A DNA stretch of 64,000 nucleotides, taken from assembly GCA_902362925.1 (NCBI GenBank), contig CABIYL010000001.1, one strand, 5' to 3'. Below, piece by piece: positions 16,812-25,913 of this stretch (within the stretch, counting starts at the first letter, position 1; each line of letters opens with the position of its first letter). Source of the DNA: Pseudoflavonifractor sp902362925 (GTDB lineage Bacteria > Bacillota > Clostridia > Oscillospirales > Oscillospiraceae). Position numbers and translations under genes: made by a program. Below the pieces are notes generated by a model, which saw nothing but the letters and a program-made list of their open reading frames with translations, was not told the DNA's origin and did not search any database.

Positions 16812-17018
16812 ATGCCAAATCCGGAAGAGGAAAAGACCTGCGCCCAATGCCGTCATTTCCGGCGTCATTATGTATGTGAGGGTGGACGGCGTTTTGTGCC
16901 TCTGAACCGGGGCCACTGCGGTGCGCCCAGAATACGGGACAAGGATGCGGACACCCCGGCCTGCGGGCGGTTTTCCAGCCGACCCGAAGGAAAAAAAGCA
17001 GAAAAAGCGGACGGCTGA
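16812..17018 (+). CDS. Small cysteine-rich protein of unknown function
   Basis: A 68-residue protein with CAQCRHF, C(about 12)C spacing and PACGRFSSRP. Five cysteines and several His/Arg suggest a small zinc-binding protein. AAGGAGGTGAATGT precedes the start, which makes it a real gene despite its size. It is divergent from the RHH gene (107 bases between starts) and ends in a bidirectional terminator shared with the M16 peptidase gene. I do not recognise a specific function. Confidence 0.7.
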   Translation: MPNPEEEKTCAQCRHFRRHYVCEGGRRFVPLNRGHCGAPRIRDKDADTPACGRFSSRPEGKKAEKADG

Positions 17019-17037
17019 GCACAGCCGTCCGCTTTTT
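17002..17037. terminator. Bidirectional terminator
   Basis: AAAAAGCGGACGGCTG and CAGCCGTCCGCTTTTT pair around AGCA, between the convergent 68-residue gene and the M16 peptidase gene. Confidence 0.85.
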
Positions 17038-17039
17038 GT

Positions 17040-18290
17040 TCAGTTCAGCAGCTCCCGATACTCGTCGGCGGTGCGCACACGGCCCACAGCGGACAGGGAC
17101 GCCCGGGAGAAGTCAAAAATCTCCTCCGCCAGCGCCCGCACATCCTCAGCGGTGACGGCGTCATAGGCGGCGATAATCTGGTCGGGGACCAGCACCTCGC
17201 CCATCATCAGCTCGCTGCGGCCCAGGTGGGACATACGGGCCTGGGTGGACTCCAGCCCCATGAGCACGTTGGCCTTGGACTGCTCTCTGGCCCGGTCCAG
17301 CTCCTCCTGGGTGACGCCGCCGTCCCGGAACGCCTTCACCGCGTCCACAATCGTGCGGATGGCCGCCTCCTCGGTCTCACGGCCCAGGGCGGTGTAGACG
17401 GCGTAGAGGCCGGTGTCGGCGTGTCCTGAGCCGTAGGAGTAGATGGAGTAGCACAGGCCCCGCTGCTCCCGCACCTGCTGCCACAGCCGGGAGGACATGC
17501 CGCTGCCCAGGATGGAGGACAGTAGCTGGAGGGCAAACCGGCGGCTGTCGTGATAGGGCAGGCCGGGGAAGGCCAGGGTCAGGTGGTTCTGCTCGATGGC
17601 CTTTTTCTTCACCGTGATGCAGGGGGTGTACACCGCCGCCTTGGGCTTGCCCAGACCACCTGCGGGCATGGCGGAAAACCGGGCCTTCAGGTCGTCCACA
17701 TCCTTCTGGCCAAAGCTGCCCGCCAGAGACACCACAATATCGCTGGCCAGGTAGTGGGAAGTCATGTACTCCTTGAGCCAGGCGCCGGTCATCTTCTCCA
17801 GGGTGGCCTTCCGGCCCAGGATGGGCCGTGCCAGGGCGGAACCGTGGTACACACCGGCGGCCAGCCGCTCGGCGCACAGGTCCTCCGGGTTGTCCTCGTA
17901 CATGCCGATCTCCTCCAGCACCACGCCCCGCTCAGTCTCCACGTCGCTCTCGTCAAACTTGGAGGAGAAGAACATATCGCACAGGATATCCGTGGCCTGG
18001 GGCAGGTGGGTGTCCAGCACCCGGGCGTAGAAGCAGGTGGACTCCTTGGTGGTGTAGGCGTTGATCTGGCCGCCCACCGCGTCCATCTCTCCGGCCAGGT
18101 CGGCGGCGGTACGGTGTGCGGTGCCCTTGAAGAGCATGTGCTCGATAAAGTGGGCGGCGCCGTTCTCCGCCGCCTTCTCCTGGCGGCTGCCGGTACCCAC
18201 GTAGATGCCCAGAGCCGCCGAGCGCACGGCGGGGACGTGCTCGGTGAGGATGCGTACGCCGTTGGGCAGGGTTATCTTTTCATATGACAA
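17040..18290 (-). CDS. M16 family zinc metallopeptidase (insulinase-like)
   Basis: A 416-residue processing-peptidase-like protein. The inverted zinc motif HxxEH is His47-Phe-Ile-Glu50-His51 (HFIEHMLFKG), with the third ligand in the ETERGVVLEEIGMYEDNPED stretch. The C-terminal half has the inactive M16 domain with the substrate-binding R/Y region (RGLCYSIYSY). It resembles the B. subtilis YmxG/MlpA group, often encoded near pnp in Firmicutes, as here. It probably degrades or processes oligopeptides in the cytoplasm. A promoter is placed at 18384-18412. Confidence 0.9.
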   Translation of the reverse strand: MSYEKITLPNGVRILTEHVPAVRSAALGIYVGTGSRQEKAAENGAAHFIEHMLFKGTAHRTAADLAGEMDAVGGQINAYTTKESTCFYARVLDTHLPQATDILCDMFFSSKFDESDVETERGVVLEEIGMYEDNPEDLCAERLAAGVYHGSALARPILGRKATLEKMTGAWLKEYMTSHYLASDIVVSLAGSFGQKDVDDLKARFSAMPAGGLGKPKAAVYTPCITVKKKAIEQNHLTLAFPGLPYHDSRRFALQLLSSILGSGMSSRLWQQVREQRGLCYSIYSYGSGHADTGLYAVYTALGRETEEAAIRTIVDAVKAFRDGGVTQEELDRAREQSKANVLMGLESTQARMSHLGRSELMMGEVLVPDQIIAAYDAVTAEDVRALAEEIFDFSRASLSAVGRVRTADEYRELLN

Positions 18291-18383
18291 AGCGGAAAGC
18301 CTCCTATATCTTTACATTTCTTTCCCTAGTATGGCCGGAAGTGTACGCCACTAGCCGTCCGGCCTTACATTTGCAACAGCCCC

Positions 18384-18412
18384 ATCTTACCACATTTTCT
18401 TACAGTTGTCAG
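18384..18412 (-). promoter_or_regulatory. Promoter of the M16 peptidase gene
   Basis: On the - strand, CTGACA (18407-18412), a 17-base spacer and TAAGAT (18384-18389). Confidence 0.5.
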
Positions 18413-18494
18413 GGCAAAAACGGCTCGGTTACAAATTGTCAGCTCAAATATACATAATATCCCGATATATATCCGTTATTTTACATTTCTGCTG

Positions 18495-18523
18495 TTGCAA
18501 AGCAGATAACAACTCGATATAAT
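18495..18523 (+). promoter_or_regulatory. Promoter of the surface repeat protein gene
   Basis: TTGCAA (18495-18500), a 17-base spacer and a perfect TATAAT (18518-18523), about 70 bases before the GTG start. The spacer region holds CTGTTGCAAAGCAGATAACAA, partly palindromic. The 300-base gap between the divergent genes otherwise shows only AT-rich sequence. Confidence 0.65.
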
Positions 18524-18591
18524 TCTAAACGGTGCCCAAATTTTCCAGATTTGGGTGTTGTGTAAGAAGAAATATGAGAGGAAGGATTGTT

Positions 18592-21500
18592 GTGAAACGT
18601 TCCCATTCCCTGCGCAGGGGACTGGCTGCTGTGCTGGCCTCCCTGACCCTGATCCAATGCGCTCCCCTGACCGCCTCCGCCGCCTGGTGGCCCTGGTCCA
18701 ACGAGACCGCCGCCGTGGAGGAGACTGTCGCCCCCCTTTCCGCAGATGTCCAGCTCCAGAATGGCACCGCCATTATTCCCGCTGGTGCTGACAATGTCGC
18801 TGTGAAGCAGGCCCTGTTTGACACGCTGGTCGTCAACAAAGAGGGTCTGAACCCCCAGGACTATGATTGGGAGTACTACTGCACCGGCAAGAAATGGACA
18901 GGCGAGACCAAGGAAGGCTGGGGAAGTATCTTCGGTGGCTCTTTCGACGGCGGCTGGAGCGGCGATTATTCCTATCCTGCCCTTACAGACAATGATGGAA
19001 CTTACAGAGTCCGCATTAAGGGTACCACTGCCGAAGTCACCCTGACCAAGGCCAGCGGTCTTACTTCCTCCATTGCGGTGGCGGATAACAAGACCGTGGC
19101 CCTGACCTATGACGACAACGGCACTGTCAACTATGACAGCCTGCGCTCCGCCATCTTTAATGCCGTGGTGACCTCCACCACCCCGGAGCTTACTGTCAAC
19201 GATGTAACCATCCAGCGCCAGTACAAGAACACCATTGGTCAGGAGAAGTGGGGTGAGCTGGAGGGTGACGACGCCATCATCGGCGGCTATGATCCCGTGG
19301 GCGAGGGCACCTATACCCTTCTCATCTCCTACGCCGGCGGAAACGGCTACCTGCCCACCTCCGTCCAGGTCACCGTCACCTTTACCGAGCGCACTGCCGG
19401 TTCCATCGTGCTGAAGGCTGACCAGTCCGCTGGAGTGACCTATAACGAGGACGGCTCCATCAACTACGACGCTCTGCGTCAGAGCATCTTTAACGCCGTG
19501 GTGGAGTCCACCACTCCGGACCTGAAGGCCAATGATGTGCGTATCGAGTATTACGCCGAGAACGTGGTGCTTGGTAAGCCCGGCGGCACCTACGCCTGGA
19601 TGCCTCTGGAGGGCGGCAAGTCGGACATCCGTGAGTTCCCCGCCATGCAGCTGGGCAACGGCCAGAAGGTCCGCATCTCCTGGGACGGCAACGGCAGCTA
19701 CACCGCCGCCTCCGCTGAGACCACCGTCAACATCGTGGAAGGCCGTGAGACTCCCGATTACACCCTGAATGCCACTCCCTACGCCGTGACCCTGGCCGTG
19801 GGTACCGACCTGAAGGTGGACTACAATGCCCTGCGCGCCGCCATCTTCAACGCCGTGGTGGAGAGCTCCTCCATCCTCAACGTCGGCAACGTGACCATCG
19901 AGTACTACTACAAGGGCATCACTGAGCTGGACTCCAAGTGGCTGCCCCTGGAGGGTCAGGCCGTTGTGGGCGGCCTGGGCTATCCCGCCATCTCCGCCGG
20001 TGAGCAGAAGGTCCGCATCTTCTACGCCGGCGACCAGACCTACGCCCCCACCACCATTGAGGCCACTGTCACCGTCAAGGACCGTGAGCAGGTCCAGTTC
20101 ACTCTGAACGAGGGCCCCTACGAGGTGGGCATGAAGTTCACCGATGACCAGGGCTATGACTACACCGCCACCGCCCAGGCCATCTATGAGGCCGTGGTGA
20201 ACTCCACTACCCCCGCTGTCTCCGCCGACCAGGTGATCGTGGAGTACAACGTGAACAAGACCGGCATCACCGACACCTTCAAGCCCCTGAACGAGACCGA
20301 CATCACCGGCCTGGTGAAGTTCGGCGAGGGTGAGTGGGAGATCCGCATCTCCGTGCCTGAGACCCAGACCTACCGCGGCAACTCCGTCACTGTGAAAGTG
20401 ACCACCACCGACAGCCGTCTGACCAGCGTGGTGGCCCTCAAGAGCGGCGTGTCCTTCACCTACAACATGGACCCCGCCGTCATGGAGCAGGCCATCTTTG
20501 ACACCCTCATTGACTGGGACAACTCCACTCTCCCCGCCCGTGAGACCCTGACCATCGACAACTTCACCATCGAGTACAAGGCCAAGCTGACCGACGCCGA
20601 GACCGGCGTGGATCTGGACATGGACGACATCCTGAACAAGATCCCCGGCCTGGACGACATCATCAGCAGCGACGCCCTGACCCAGTGGGTGCCCATTGAG
20701 GGCAAGATTTACACCATCCCCGGCATTCCCGGCCTCACCGAGGATGTTGAGCTGGGCCGCTTCCCCCAGATGGGCGCGGGTGAGAACCAGGCTGTTCTGA
20801 TCACCTACAACGGCGGCGCCGAGTACAAGCCCAGCTCCGCCCAGGGCACCGTCACCGTCAACAAGGCCAACGTGTCCGTGAAGGTCAACTCCACCAACAT
20901 CTTCGCCGGCGACGCCATCCCCGATGGCTTCATCACCACCGACCCCGCCGACAAGTTTGACCTGTACACCATCTACGCCGGCATCACCAGCAACGTGACC
21001 ACCGGCATCTACCTGGACCTGCCCGACCGCTACACCTCCGAGGGCTCCCTGGTCCTCAAGACCATCGACGCGGCTCTGGCGGCCATCGGCCAGAAGACTC
21101 TGACGGAGATGCTCAACGAGGGCGTCACCGTGGGCGAGCTGCGTAATCTGTTCAACACCCAGGGCCTGCTGGACCTGCTGGACAAGCTGAACATCGACAC
21201 CGGCACCTTCGGCCAGATCATGACCGTCATCAACAAGCTGCCCGGCATCCTGGACAGCGTGCGCATCTCCTTCGGCACCCCCAACCGTGCCGGTCTGTAC
21301 ACCGTGGCCGTGGTCACCGACAGCAAGAACTACAACACCGGCGTGGGCATGGGCTTCCTGCTGGTGCGGATGCGCCTGAGCGGCTCCAACCTGACCTGGA
21401 ACGCGGACATCCCCAACGGCGGCAAGCTCACCGCTGAGCAGGCCAAGAACTTCGATTTCGGCGCCACCCTCAGCTACAACGGCGATGTGAGCATCGACCA

Positions 21501-21644
21501 GAGCAGCGTCCACTACCTCTACTCCGGCTTTACCAGCAGCTGGCGGATCTACTCCTCCACCACCACCCCGCCCACTGAGCCCGGCCGTTATGTGGTCACC
21601 GTGTGCATCCTGGGCGGCAACTACATGGCTGCTCCCATCACCCG
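18592..21644 (+). CDS. Large secreted surface protein with tandem repeats (3' end lost in assembly gap)
   Basis: At least 1017 residues, cut by the N run. GTG at 18592 is chosen because GAGAGGAAGG lies 5-6 bases upstream and the signal peptide (KRSHSLRRGLAAVLASLTL ... TASAA) then starts properly. Five to six repeats of about 100-120 residues follow. Each holds a core like NYDALRQSIFNAVVESTTP and then a strand like VRIEYYAEN, a linker with PLEG, and KVRISWDGNGSYTAAS, i.e. Ig-like beta modules. From about residue 760 there is an MBG-like region (NKANVSVKVNSTN). No LPXTG or SLH anchor is visible because the C-terminus is missing. It is likely an adhesin or cell-wall protein; the binding target is unknown. 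Confidence 0.8.
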
Positions 21645-21936
21645 NNNNNNNNNNNNNNNNNNNNNNNNNNNNNNNNNNNNNNNNNNNNNNNNNNNNNNNN
21701 NNNNNNNNNNNNNNNNNNNNNNNNNNNNNNNNNNNNNNNNNNNNNNNNNNNNNNNNNNNNNNNNNNNNNNNNNNNNNNNNNNNNNNNNNNNNNNNNNNNN
21801 NNNNNNNNNNNNNNNNNNNNNNNNNNNNNNNNNNNNNNNNNNNNNNNNNNNNNNNNNNNNNNNNNNNNNNNNNNNNNNNNNNNNNNNNNNNNNNNNNNNN
21901 NNNNNNNNNNNNNNNNNNNNNNNNNNNNNNNNNNNN
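21645..21936. other. Assembly gap (292 N)
   Basis: The N run cuts two convergent genes: the 3' end of the surface repeat protein (+) and the 3' end of pnp (-). The gap length may be an estimate. Confidence 0.99.
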
Positions 21937-23955
21937 GTCCTCCACCTTCTCCACACGGCGGTCGGCCAGCTTGGAGATGTGGACCATGCCGTCCTTGCCG
22001 GGAGCCAGCTCCACGAAGGCGCCGAAGGTCAGGATGCGCACCACCTTGCCGTAGTACAGCTGACCCACCTCGGGGACGAACACGATGGTGTCGATCATCT
22101 TCTTGGCGGCGTCACAGGCCTCGGCGTTGGGGGAGGCGATGTGGATGGTGCCGTCGTCGTCGATGTCCACAGTGGCGCCGGACTCAGCGCAGATCTTCTG
22201 GATCACGCTGCCGCCCTTGCCGATGACCTCGCGGATCTTGTCCACGTCGATCTTCATGGTGATCATCTTGGGGGCGTACTTGCTCACCTCGGGACGGGGC
22301 TCAGCGATGCAGGGCAGCATGATCTCGTCCAGGATGGCATAGCGGGCGTCCTTGGTGATCTCCAGGGCCTGCTTGATGATCTCGTGGGTCAGACCGTCGT
22401 TCTTCAGGTCCATCTGGATGGCGGTGATACCGGCCTTGGTGCCGGCCACCTTGAAGTCCATCTCGCCGTGGAAGTCCTCCACGCCCTGGATGTCGATGAA
22501 GGTCTGGAAGGAGCCGTCGTCGTCCTGGATGAGGCCGCAGGAGATGCCGGCCACGGGGGCCTTGATGGGCACGCCGGCGTCCATCAGAGCCAGGGTGGAG
22601 CCGCAGATGGAGCCCTGGGAGGTGGAGCCGTTGGAGGACAGGACCTCGCTCACCACGCGGATGGCGTAGGGGAACTCGTCCACGCTGGGCAGCACGGGCA
22701 CCAGAGCGCGCTCAGCCAGAGCGCCGTGACCGTACTCGCGGCGGTTGGTGGAGCGGGGAGCCTTGGCCTCGCCCACGGAGTAGGGGGGGAAGTTGTAGTG
22801 GTGCATGTACCGCTTCTCTTCCTCTTCCCAGATGGTGTCCAGCTTCTGAGAGGCGGCCAGGGTGTTCAGGGTGGCCACGGACAGGACCTGGGTCTGGCCG
22901 CGGGTGAACAGGCCGGAGCCGTGGACCTTGGGCAGCACGCCCACCTCGGCGCTCAGGGGACGGATCTCGTTCTTGGCGCGGCCGTCCACGCGGTGGCCCT
23001 GGAGCAGCCAGGCCTTGACGATCTTCTTCTGGAACTTGTAGGTGAACTCCTCGAGATACTTGTCCATCTCGGGGTACTCCTCCAGGTAGTCCTCGTGCCA
23101 CTTGTCGATCATGGCGTTCCAGCGCTGCTCGCGGATGTTCTTGTCGTCGGTGTCCATGGCGGCCTTGGCCTCGTCCATGTACTTGTCCACGATCTTGTCG
23201 AACAGCTCCTGGTTGAAGTCAGCGTGGTCGTACTCCATCTTGGGCTTGCCGATCTGGGCCACGATGTCGTTGATGAAGGCGACCTGCTTCTTGATCTCCT
23301 CGTGGGCCTTCACGATGCCCTCGTACATGATGTCGTCGGGGATCTGGTCGGCGCCGGCCTCGATCATGACCACCTTCTTCTCAGTGGCGGCCACGGTCAC
23401 GTCCATGCGGGAGGTCTTGCGCTGCTCCTGAGTGGGGTTGAAGACGATCTCGCCGTCGCAGTAACCCACCTCCAGGCAGCCGATGGGGCCGGCGAAGGGG
23501 ATCTCGGAGTAGCTCAGGCAGGCGGACACGCCGATCATGGCGGTGACCTCGGGGGAGCAGTCATAGTCCACGCTCATGACGGTGCAGGTGATGCACACGT
23601 CGTTGCGGAAGTCGTAGGGGAACAGGGGGCGGATGGGCCGGTCGATGAGGCGGGAGGCCAGCACGGCGGGCAGGGAGGGACGGCCCTCACGGCGCATGAA
23701 GGAGCCGGGGATGCGGCCCACGGCGTACAGCTTCTCCTCAAAGTCCACGCTCAGGGGGAAGAAGTCCACGCCGTCCCGGGGACGGGGGGAGACGCAGATG
23801 GCCACGTGGACGGTGGTGTCGCCGTAGCGCACCAGAGCGGCGGCGTTGGCCAGCTCGGCGGTCTTGCCCACCTCGATGGAGAAGGGACGGCCGGCGATCT
23901 CAGTCTTGAAGATCTTGTGGTTGGGGAACTGCTTGTGGGTGATGACGGTAGACAT
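21937..23955 (-). CDS. pnp: Polyribonucleotide nucleotidyltransferase (C-terminus lost in gap)
   Basis: 673 residues are visible from MSTVITHKQFPNHK. Phosphorolytic 3'-5' exoribonuclease and RNA-degradation enzyme. The order is: first RNase PH domain, alpha-helical linker, second RNase PH domain with TSQGSICGSTLALMDAG (catalytic face), KH domain with IDKIREVIGKGGSVIQKI-type motif (KIREVIGKGGSVIQ visible), then the beginning of the S1 domain (GKDGMVHISKLADRRV). About 30-60 residues of the S1 domain should lie in the gap. AGGAGGACAACC precedes the ATG. It follows rpsO, the common order, and the spacer has two large hairpins. Confidence 0.96.
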
Positions 23956-24004
23956 GGTTGTCCTCCTTTTCGTTGGTATGGGCCAGCGTCCGGGCCGTCT
24001 CACC

Positions 24005-24060
24005 TTTTAGCATTTGAACCCGGGTCCGCAATCCTTCAGGCCCATGTTCAACTGCTAAAA
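24005..24060 (-). promoter_or_regulatory. Long hairpin in the pnp leader
   Basis: TTTTAGCA (24005-24012) pairs with TGCTAAAA (24053-24060), continued by TTGAAC/GTTCAA and an inner GGGTC/GGCCC-type stem. It lies 50 bases before pnp. In other bacteria the rpsO-pnp spacer forms an RNase III-cleaved stem through which PNPase controls its own mRNA; the same role is inferred here. Confidence 0.55.
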
Positions 24061-24123
24061 AAGCGCTCCGGCCCGGCGGGGCCTGTGGATAGGTTCGTGC
24101 CGTCCTCCCGGAGGAGAATGGCA

Positions 24124-24158
24124 AGATAGGGTGGCGTGGCATGACCACGCCACCCTAT
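24124..24158 (-). promoter_or_regulatory. Perfect 15-bp hairpin just after rpsO
   Basis: GATAGGGTGGCGTGG and its exact complement flank CATGA, 10 bases after the rpsO stop. There is no T tract on the - strand, so it is more likely an mRNA processing or 3'-protection structure than a full terminator. Confidence 0.6.
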
Positions 24159-24168
24159 CGGGAAGCTC

Positions 24169-24435
24169 TTACTTACGGATGCCCAGCTTGGCGATGATGG
24201 CACGGTACCGCTCGATGTCCTTGGCCATCAGGTAGTCCAGCATCTTGCGGCGCTTACCGACCATCTTCAGCAGGCCACGACGGCTGTGGTTGTCGTGGGT
24301 GTGAACCTTCAGGTGCTCGGTCAGCTCCTGGATGCGGGCGGTCAGAATGGCGATCTGAACCTCGGGGGAGCCGGTGTCAGTGGGGTGAGTGCGGTTGGCC
24401 TCGATAACGGCCGTCTTCTCGTCCTTACGGATCAT
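24169..24435 (-). CDS. rpsO: 30S ribosomal protein S15
   Basis: An 88-residue protein, the usual length. It binds the central domain of 16S rRNA. The conserved segments TGSPEVQIAILTARI, LTEHLKVHTHDNHSRRGLL and MVGKRRKMLDYL are present. It is first in the rpsO-pnp unit; the promoter is at 24563-24591. Confidence 0.98.
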   Translation of the reverse strand: MIRKDEKTAVIEANRTHPTDTGSPEVQIAILTARIQELTEHLKVHTHDNHSRRGLLKMVGKRRKMLDYLMAKDIERYRAIIAKLGIRK

Positions 24436-24556
24436 GGATGGTTTCCACCTTTCATATCATTTGCCCGGCGGCTGAGTAACGGGTGGGCGGACCCCCGCGG
24501 ATACGCGGCTGTTGTCCCGAAACTAAGCGGCAGGCGGCTTGCGCACATTTGCGTGC
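24436..24556 (-). promoter_or_regulatory. Structured rpsO leader
   Basis: The roughly 120-base leader between the promoter and the ATG is GC-rich with several short inverted repeats (for example CCGCGGATACGCGG). S15 autoregulates through its leader RNA in several bacterial groups; a similar element is plausible here, but no defined class could be matched by eye. Confidence 0.35.
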
Positions 24557-24562
24557 CATGGT

Positions 24563-24591
24563 AGTCTATCATATTTTGCCCACGCTGTAAA
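24563..24591 (-). promoter_or_regulatory. Promoter of rpsO-pnp
   Basis: On the - strand, TTTACA (24586-24591), a 17-base spacer and TAGACT (24563-24568). Confidence 0.5.
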
Positions 24592-24643
24592 GGGAAAAAT
24601 CACATTTTTCAGGTCTTTTTCCCTTGTTTCCGGCCGGTGGGCA

Positions 24644-25660
24644 TCAGTCCGCCAACAGATGGGCGTGAATGGATTTGAGCTGCTCCAGGGGGCTCTCGTC
24701 GCCGCCCACCTCGAAGCACACGGGCATCTCCACACCGGCGGCCATGTAGTCCAGGATGCGGGCACGGCACTCGTCGGCGGTGCCGGCCACCACAATTTTC
24801 TCCACCATCTCGTCGGTGACCTCGTTGGGGCAGGTCTCACCGGCCAGGAAGGCCTCCCGGAGGGGGCGGAGCACCGCCGGATCGAAGCCGGCGCAGGTGA
24901 GGATGGGCTTGTCGCCGTGGAGGCCCAGGTATCGCCGGACAAAGGGCCGCATGGCGTCCACCGCCTCCTGGTGGGTGGGCCGGATGCAGGTGGGCAGGTA
25001 GGCGGCCAGCCGCAGCTCGTCCGGATTGCAGCCTACGCTGCGGGCGCCCTGGGCGATGAGGTCCCGGGCGTAGGGGATGTACTCCAGGGTGCACCCGGCG
25101 GAGATGAGCACGCCGTCGGCGGCCTGACCGGCCTGGAACAGGGCCTTGTCGCCCTTCACGCCCATGTACACCGGCAGATCCCGCCGGTAGGGCTGGAACT
25201 CCAGCTCCACACCCTCCACCTGGAACACAGAGCCGTGATAGGTCAGCTTGCCCTGGCCCACCAGGCCCTTGATGATCTCCACGCACTCCCGGGTGGCGGT
25301 GATGGGTTTGCTGTAGGGCATGCCCATACGGGTCTCAATCCACAGCTTGTTGGCCGCGCCGATGCCGATGATGGCCCGTCCCTTGGACACCGTGTCCAGA
25401 GCGGCCGACTCCATGGCGGAGAGCACCGGGTGGCGGGTATAGGGGTTGATGACGCCGATGCCCAGCTGGATTTTCTCCGTGCTCCGGGCCACGGCGGAGG
25501 CCAGGGAGAAGGCGCCGGCATAGAAGTAATCCTCCGCAATCCAGGCCGAGGTGAAGCCCAGCTCCTCCGCCGTACGCACCAGCTCGGTCAGCTCCTCCAC
25601 CGGGTGATGCCCCAGGAATCCAAAGCCCAGGTTGTGAATCTTCGCAGTATTTGCCGCCAT
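24644..25660 (-). CDS. LLM class flavin-dependent oxidoreductase
   Basis: A 338-residue protein of the bacterial luciferase / methylene-tetrahydromethanopterin reductase superfamily. ATG at 25660 follows AAAGGAGTGGGCGCT; longer starts lack similarity. Typical segments are FLGHHPVEELTELVRTAEEL, SAWIAEDYFY, LGIGVINPYTRHP, and GRAIIGIGAAN followed by the KPITATRECVEIIKGL helix. Members use FMN or F420. There is no evidence for F420 biosynthesis here, so the cofactor is open. The substrate is unknown. It is a monocistronic gene between rpsO and a divergent permease. Confidence 0.8.
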   Translation of the reverse strand: MAANTAKIHNLGFGFLGHHPVEELTELVRTAEELGFTSAWIAEDYFYAGAFSLASAVARSTEKIQLGIGVINPYTRHPVLSAMESAALDTVSKGRAIIGIGAANKLWIETRMGMPYSKPITATRECVEIIKGLVGQGKLTYHGSVFQVEGVELEFQPYRRDLPVYMGVKGDKALFQAGQAADGVLISAGCTLEYIPYARDLIAQGARSVGCNPDELRLAAYLPTCIRPTHQEAVDAMRPFVRRYLGLHGDKPILTCAGFDPAVLRPLREAFLAGETCPNEVTDEMVEKIVVAGTADECRARILDYMAAGVEMPVCFEVGGDESPLEQLKSIHAHLLAD

Positions 25661-25863
25661 AGCGCCCACTCCTTTGATTTTTGCAAAATTGAATTTGACT
25701 GCTCTCAATCTATATGATCCGCCCAAAAAGGTCAAGGTACCCGCCCGATTTTTTGTCGTTTTTTTGCTTTAAAGCAGTAATGTGGCAGGTTTTGAAATTT
25801 TATTTTCTCCATTGTGCCGTCTTGTGCTGTTAAAAAATTTTTATTACAATAAAAATATATTAA

Positions 25864-25893
25864 ACCTCCGGCTGCTGTGTGTGCTCCGGAGGG
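25864..25893 (+). promoter_or_regulatory. Hairpin in the leader of the NCS1 permease gene
   Basis: CCTCCGG and CCGGAGG flank a 14-base loop, 20 bases before the ATG. The AT-rich stretch upstream (25830-25862) is the likely promoter region. I could not match it to a purine riboswitch. Confidence 0.35.
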
Positions 25894-25913
25894 AAAAAGG
25901 GAGGTCCTTTCCT

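Noticed and set aside
16538..17018. Classical toxin-antitoxin module (RHH protein plus 68-residue protein)
   Set aside because: The genes are divergent rather than overlapping in one operon, and the Cys-rich protein does not resemble a known toxin; kept only as a loose idea.
25740..25913. Purine riboswitch before the NCS1 permease
   Set aside because: The AT-rich leader has one hairpin, but not the three-way junction and loop sequences of the purine riboswitch.
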